Made by a program: the position numbers and the translations under genes | Shown: positions 23,392-26,496 of the stretch, one piece after another | How positions within the stretch are numbered: position 1 is the stretch's first letter | Layout of the letters: each line of letters opens with the position of its first letter | NCBI GenBank assembly: GCA_003641795.1 | Contig: QNAP01000002.1 | Coordinates: forward strand, 1-26,496 | Length of the DNA stretch: 26,496 bases | Direction of reading: 5' to 3' | Source of the DNA: Thermotogae bacterium | Lineage (GTDB): Bacteria; Thermotogota; Thermotogae; UBA12178 | The notes under the pieces: model-generated | Database searches by the model: none | What the model saw: the letters and a program-made list of their open reading frames with translations, nothing else | What the model was told of the DNA's origin: nothing

Positions 23392-23705
23392 TCTTCAAAA
23401 AACGTAAGAAAGATGTGAGTAAGAATCCGTTTTACGATGAACGCGACACACTCGTTCTTTACTTAAGATGTGACAAATGTGGAGAGGTTTTCATGAGTCA
23501 CATACGCAAAATGACCGAGCTTTTCGCGGATTACCAGAATAATCGCTATGTTTTGAACAAGGAGTACATAGGATCTCAGTGCCCGAACCGTATCCAAGTC
23601 AGAGCCGTTTTCAAACCGAACTACAGACTTGAGAGCTTCGAAATATCTGGTGGTACATTCATCACGAGAGAAGAGTATGAAGAATCCTTCGAGAAGGGGA
23701 GGTGA
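23388..23705 (+). CDS. Small conserved-looking protein with a CxxC pair, function unknown
   Basis: A 105-residue protein, basic at the N-terminus (MIFKKRKKD) and mixed in the rest. LRCDKCGEVFMSHIRK carries one zinc-knuckle-like CxxC; a single further Cys lies in IGSQCPNR, so a four-Cys zinc site is not complete within one chain. The segment SFEISGGTFITREEYEE ends the protein. No membrane helix or signal peptide. ATG 23388 overlaps the stop of the peptidase gene (ATGA). It precedes metK by 19 bp. I do not recognise the family. Confidence 0.7.
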   Translation: MIFKKRKKDVSKNPFYDERDTLVLYLRCDKCGEVFMSHIRKMTELFADYQNNRYVLNKEYIGSQCPNRIQVRAVFKPNYRLESFEISGGTFITREEYEESFEKGR

Positions 23706-23724
23706 ACGGCGCAAAGCCAGGAGA

Positions 23725-24921
23725 ATGGTGAAAAGACTTTTTACAAGCGAAAGTGTGACAGAAGGACATCCCGACAAGCTCGCTGATCAGATTTCAGACG
23801 CCATACTCGATGCCATACTTGAACAGGATCAAAGGGCGCGAGTCGCGGTAGAAACACTCGTGACCACGGGTATGGTTACGGTGGTTGGCGAGATCAGTAC
23901 GAGAGCATACGTGGATATACCTAAGATCGTCAGACGATGTGTTTTAGAGGTCGGTTACACGAGAGCGAAGTACGGCTTTGATGGAGAAACGTGCGGTGTG
24001 ATAAGTTCCATCGACGAGCAATCTCCAGATATCGCTCTGGGTGTGGATAAATCTTTAGAAGCTAAAAAAGGTGAGATAGACGCGTACGACGAGCTCGAGC
24101 TGCTGGGGGCAGGAGATCAAGGACTGATGTTCGGATACGCCACAAACCAGACACCTGAACTTATGCCTCTGCCAATAGTGTTGGCACACAAACTGGCGCG
24201 ACGGCTGGCAGAGGTTAGAAAAAAGAAGATCCTTCCTTTCTTGAGACCTGACGGGAAAACGCAGGTGACCGTAGAGTTCGACGAAAAGAACAGACCGGTG
24301 GCACTCCACACGATTCTCGTATCTACTCAACACGATCCCAATGTAACGCAAGAAGAAATAAAGGAAGCACTTCTCGAGCACGTCATCCATCCTGTTGTCC
24401 CCGAAGAGTTGTGGACGAACAAAACCAAGGTGTTGGTAAACCCCACAGGTAGGTTTGTGCTTGGTGGCCCCATGGCGGATACCGGGCTGACGGGTAGGAA
24501 GATCATCGTCGACACCTATGGCGGTTGGATTCCCCACGGTGGAGGAGCTTTCAGTGGGAAAGATCCCACAAAGGTGGATAGATCGGCTCATTATATGGCA
24601 CGCTACGTTGCCAAAAATATCGTTGCAGCGGATCTTGCCGATGAAGTTCTCATCCAAGTGGCCTATGCCATTGGGGTCGCGCATCCTGTCTCCTTGACGG
24701 TCGACACGAGAGGAACGGCGAAAGTGGATGAGGAGAGGCTTCAGAAGGTGGTTGAAAAGATGTTCGACTTTCGACCAGGTGCTATAATAAAGCGGTTCCA
24801 GCTCTTGAGACCTATATACAAGCAAACAGCGGCTTACGGTCATTTCGGTCGGGACGATATAGATCTGCCATGGGAGCGTCTCGATTCGGTGGAAGAACTG
24901 AGGTCGGAATTCGCTGTGTGA
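23725..24921 (+). CDS. metK: S-adenosylmethionine synthetase
   Basis: A 398-residue enzyme making AdoMet from methionine and ATP. Signature blocks are intact: SESVTEGHPDKLADQISDA (ATP/Mg site at the N-terminus), GAGDQGLMFGYA, and the P-loop-like GGGAFSGKDPTKVDRSAHY. Length matches the family. Starts compete: ATG 23725 (used) and GTG 23728 one codon on; AGGAG at 23719-23723 is very close to both, with GTG slightly better placed. A much longer upstream reading overlaps the previous gene and adds non-family residues. No SAM riboswitch fits in the 19-bp gap. The AdoMet it makes is required by the two radical SAM enzymes of the window. Confidence 0.95.
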   Translation: MVKRLFTSESVTEGHPDKLADQISDAILDAILEQDQRARVAVETLVTTGMVTVVGEISTRAYVDIPKIVRRCVLEVGYTRAKYGFDGETCGVISSIDEQSPDIALGVDKSLEAKKGEIDAYDELELLGAGDQGLMFGYATNQTPELMPLPIVLAHKLARRLAEVRKKKILPFLRPDGKTQVTVEFDEKNRPVALHTILVSTQHDPNVTQEEIKEALLEHVIHPVVPEELWTNKTKVLVNPTGRFVLGGPMADTGLTGRKIIVDTYGGWIPHGGGAFSGKDPTKVDRSAHYMARYVAKNIVAADLADEVLIQVAYAIGVAHPVSLTVDTRGTAKVDEERLQKVVEKMFDFRPGAIIKRFQLLRPIYKQTAAYGHFGRDDIDLPWERLDSVEELRSEFAV

Positions 24922-24937
24922 TAAAGGAGGGTGAACT

Positions 24938-25234
24938 GTGGCCAACACGAAATCCGCGGCAAAAAGAGCTAGGCAAGCCGAAGTGCGAAGACTCAGAAAC
25001 AAATCTTATAAGACCAGGTTCAAAAACGCTGTGAAGAAGGTTTTGAAAGCAATAGAAACCGGCGACGTGGAAAATGTGGAAAGGCTTGCAAAAGAAGCGG
25101 TTGTTGCCATAGATAAGGCGGCACAAAAGGGCGTAATTCACAAGAATCAAGCAGCTCGCAGGAAGTCGCGGTTGATGAAGAAAGTCAACACCTTTTTGGC
25201 TTCGGCTCGAGGACAAGCAGCTGTGGATGCTTGA
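24938..25234 (+). CDS. rpsT: 30S ribosomal protein S20
   Basis: A 98-residue, Lys/Arg-rich helical protein that binds 16S rRNA in the 30S body. The N-terminus MANTKSAAKRARQAEVRR, the central AVKKVLKAIE, and the segment KGVIHKNQAARRKSRLMKK are typical of S20. It is slightly longer than the 87-residue E. coli protein because of a C-terminal extension (TFLASARGQAAVDA). GTG start preceded by AAAGGAGGGTGAACT. comF overlaps its last eight bases. Confidence 0.97.
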   Translation: MANTKSAAKRARQAEVRRLRNKSYKTRFKNAVKKVLKAIETGDVENVERLAKEAVVAIDKAAQKGVIHKNQAARRKSRLMKKVNTFLASARGQAAVDA

Positions 25235-25889
25235 GGTTGTTGAAAGAGTACTCGATTTCATTCTGCCGAGATTCTGCCCTTTGTGTGGGAAGAGGGTAAG
25301 ATTTTGGAGTATTGTTTGTGATAATTGTTTGAACGCTTTTGAGGGTCCCCTGACGGGGACCTTTTCGGTTTATCAGCCGTTGGATGGTACGTATCATTTT
25401 TGGTGGTATGAAGACGTTGTAGAAAAAGCTGTAAAGCTCTACAAGTATGCGGATCGTTTCTCATTAGCGAAGGTTCTGGCTGTGTGGCTTGATCGTACCA
25501 TGCGTTATTACTCTTTGCACAACCTTCCCGTTACCTTCGTGCCCACCACTCCGAATGCTTTCAAAGAAAGAGGATTTGACACAATGAAACGGGTTTCAGA
25601 AAAACTCGAAAGGATAGGATATGCGGTTGTCGAAACGCTTACTGCAAGAGATGTCCCTTCTCAGGCGGCTTTGAGCAGAAGAGAGAGATTGCGGAACGTC
25701 CGAGGGAAGTATCGAACATTGAGTGAGACATGGCTGCCTCCGGAGCTCGTTATCATAGACGACGTGTATACTACCGGTGCTACGTTGGAGGAATGTGCGA
25801 GGGTTTTAAAATCTCAGGGTGTGAAGCACGTGATTGGCGTGACGGTGGCGAGAGTTAAAAAAGATCAAATCAGCAAGAAAACGATGTAG
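25227..25889 (+). CDS. comF: ComF-family phosphoribosyltransferase-like protein
   Basis: A 220-residue protein. The N-terminal four-Cys zinc finger is C17/C20 and C31/C34 (FCPLCGKRV, VCDNCLNAF). The C-terminal phosphoribosyltransferase fold has the PRPP motif LVIIDDVYTTGATLEEC, preceded by the ComF block RGFDTMK and the PSQAALSRRERLRNVRGKY segment. ComF proteins take part in DNA uptake in competent bacteria, probably at the cytoplasmic side; relatives occur widely in non-competent species with unknown role. The ATG start at 25227 overlaps the end of rpsT; a TTG at 25230 one codon later is also possible. Last gene of the directon. Confidence 0.9.
   Translation: MLEVVERVLDFILPRFCPLCGKRVRFWSIVCDNCLNAFEGPLTGTFSVYQPLDGTYHFWWYEDVVEKAVKLYKYADRFSLAKVLAVWLDRTMRYYSLHNLPVTFVPTTPNAFKERGFDTMKRVSEKLERIGYAVVETLTARDVPSQAALSRRERLRNVRGKYRTLSETWLPPELVIIDDVYTTGATLEECARVLKSQGVKHVIGVTVARVKKDQISKKTM
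25344..25365 (+). terminator. Terminator-like hairpin inside comF
   Basis: GGTCCCC (25344-25350), loop TGAC, GGGGACC (25355-25361), then TTTT. It lies 110 bp after the rpsT stop and within codons 40-47 of comF. It has the form of an intrinsic terminator, though the T tract is short; it may reduce comF transcription relative to metK and rpsT. Confidence 0.45.
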
Positions 25890-25983
25890 TTCAACGACCT
25901 GTGTTCTGGCTTCTCAATGAATTTCTGTCAGATAGGCATTAGTGAGAGCCGATAACGGATCCAAGGCAGCTTAAAAATCACAG

Positions 25984-26015
25984 GACCCCTCCACTTGGAG
26001 GGGTCTTTTCATTTT
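25984..26015 (+). terminator. Strong intrinsic terminator of the glgD-comF directon, likely bidirectional
   Basis: GACCCCTCC (25984-25992), loop ACTT, GGAGGGGTC (25997-26005): a perfect 9-bp stem followed by TTTTCATTTT. On the minus strand the same stem lies just after tRNA-Gln and is followed by a modest T-rich run (GATTTTTAAG), so it may also end that transcript. The interval from comF to here shows no other feature. Confidence 0.85.
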
Positions 26016-26088
26016 GGCTGGGAGGGGAGGACTCGAACCTCCACTAGCAGATCCAGAGTCTGCCGTCCTGCCATTAGACGACCTCCCA
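26015..26088 (-). tRNA. tRNA-Gln, anticodon CTG
   Basis: A 74-base cloverleaf. Acceptor TGGGAGG pairs with CCTCCCA, discriminator G, CCA encoded (26015-26017). The anticodon arm GCAGA-CTCTGGA-TCTGC gives CTG, reading CAG; the T arm is GGAGG-TTCGAGT-CCTCC. The U1-A72 first pair is a glutamine feature. Confidence 0.94.
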
Positions 26089-26100
26089 ACGGCACCACAT

Positions 26101-26109
26101 ATTATATCA
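26101..26109 (-). promoter_or_regulatory. Extended -10 promoter of tRNA-Gln
   Basis: On the minus strand TGATATAAT (26109-26101) is an extended -10, with no clear -35. Transcription would start about six bases before the mature 5' end at 26088. The same ten bases GTGATATAAT occur in the glgD promoter. Confidence 0.6.
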
Positions 26110-26248
26110 CCACACCAACGAGATAGTTTTACACGTGTGTGAACTGGATCGTTCCGCACCTTATTTGCTACTCCTAACGTTCGAAAAGCATCGAACCGAA
26201 GTTCACGTGGCATGAACTATTCACCTATTCACCGGAGGAGGAAGGGGT
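26110..26248. other. Intergenic stretch with short inverted repeats, no gene seen
   Basis: No supported gene. Short inverted repeats are visible: GTTCGA-6-TCGAAC (26179-26196) and GTTCA-7-TGAAC (26201-26217). They are not followed by T tracts and may be remnants or binding sites. Confidence 0.4.
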
Positions 26249-26401
26249 GAATCCCTCACATCCACACAGCTCGCACTCGCTTTTTTCCTCGTTTGCATCC
26301 ACAAAACGGCCCACGCGAAGAGATGGAGGATTTCACATTGCAGGATGCTTGTTGTGCTTCGCTTTCTTCCTCGCTCACACTCACCAACGGACGAAAGTGA
26401 T
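26249..26401. repeat. Direct repeat, first copy (153 bp), related to the palindromic element
   Basis: Starts GAATCCCTCACATC and contains CACACAGCT, GCACTCGCTTTTTTCCTCG, GCATCCACAAAACGGCCCA and CGCGAAGAG. The last 50 or so bases of the shared part are identical to the second copy. After the shared part comes a diverged internal echo (CTTCGCTTTCTTCCTCG then CAACGGACGAAAG) of its own middle section. It matches the left arm of the 4785-4966 element over about 75 bases. Confidence 0.8.
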
Positions 26402-26496
26402 GAATCCCACACGCTCACACAGCTTGCACTCGCTTTCTTCCTCGTTTGCATCCACAAAACGGCCCACGCGAAGAGATGGAGGATTTCACATTGCAG
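26402..26496. repeat. Direct repeat, second copy, cut by the window edge
   Basis: Begins GAATCCCACACGCTCACACAG exactly 153 bp after the first copy and continues nearly identically to the end of the window; the segment from GCATCCACAAAACGG to ATTGCAG is identical. The array probably continues beyond the window. Confidence 0.8.

Noticed and set aside
23706..23724. SAM riboswitch upstream of metK
   Set aside because: The gap is 19 bp and there is no room for an aptamer.
25971..26213. Minus-strand frame across tRNA-Gln
   Set aside because: It covers the tRNA gene and the terminator; no coding signals.
26221..26457. Minus-strand frame with a repeated peptide (WMQTRKKASASCV)
   Set aside because: The peptide repeat only reflects the DNA direct repeats; no ribosome binding site, low-complexity composition.
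26249..26496. Possible CRISPR array at the right edge
   Set aside because: Units are 153 bp with long near-identical parts and degenerate internal echoes, not 25-40 bp repeats with unique spacers; no cas genes nearby.

Overview
The window looks like chromosomal DNA of a bacterium of the phylum Thermotogota, probably one of the GC-richer lineages (about half G+C by eye; exact species not determinable here). Reasons: a fused homoserine dehydrogenase-aspartokinase in that order, which is the Thermotoga arrangement and the reverse of E. coli ThrA; a GlgD-GlgC pair directly upstream of an Rnf cluster; a signal-peptide, beta-barrel-like surface protein; strong GGAGG ribosome binding sites and frequent TTG starts. 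No phage, plasmid, insertion sequence with a transposase, or CRISPR array was seen.

Layout. (1) 1-4325, plus strand: tail of a coiled-coil protein gene, a PASTA-domain penicillin-binding protein, a probable DNA polymerase III delta subunit, a small exported beta-barrel-like protein and a type I mannose-6-phosphate isomerase. (2) 4316-4541, minus strand: a tRNA-Ser(GCT)-tRNA-Arg(GCG) operon with a clear promoter and a terminator that overlaps the end of manA. (3) 4542-5106: a gene-free stretch holding a 182-bp palindromic repeat element. (4) 5107-7693, plus strand: hydF ([FeFe]-hydrogenase maturation GTPase) and an overlapping aspartase gene. (5) 7696-11315, minus strand: thrA and a B12-binding-domain radical SAM enzyme. 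(6) 11490-25889, plus strand: one tightly packed directon of about 14.4 kb: glgD, glgC, a tail-anchored protein, a small membrane protein, a BioB/LipS2-like radical SAM protein, rnfC-D-G-E-A, psuG, hflX, an M23 peptidase, a small Cys protein, metK, rpsT and comF, closed by a strong terminator. (7) 25984-26496: a minus-strand tRNA-Gln(CTG) and a tandem repeat related to the element of region 3.

How the genes work together. HydF (hydrogenase) and Rnf (ferredoxin:NAD+ oxidoreductase coupled to Na+ or H+) both belong to the fermentative ferredoxin/NADH economy. GlgC/GlgD and ManA handle sugar storage and hexose phosphate interconversion. Aspartase and the HSD-AK fusion act on aspartate; MetK consumes methionine made downstream of homoserine and supplies AdoMet to the two radical SAM enzymes. 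The Rnf cluster has no rnfB: the operon goes from rnfA straight into psuG with a 4-bp overlap.

The parts most worth a second look are the palindromic/tandem repeat family (4785-4966 and 26249-26496), the missing rnfB, the uncharacterised three-gene block between glgC and rnfC, and a terminator-like hairpin inside comF just after rpsT.
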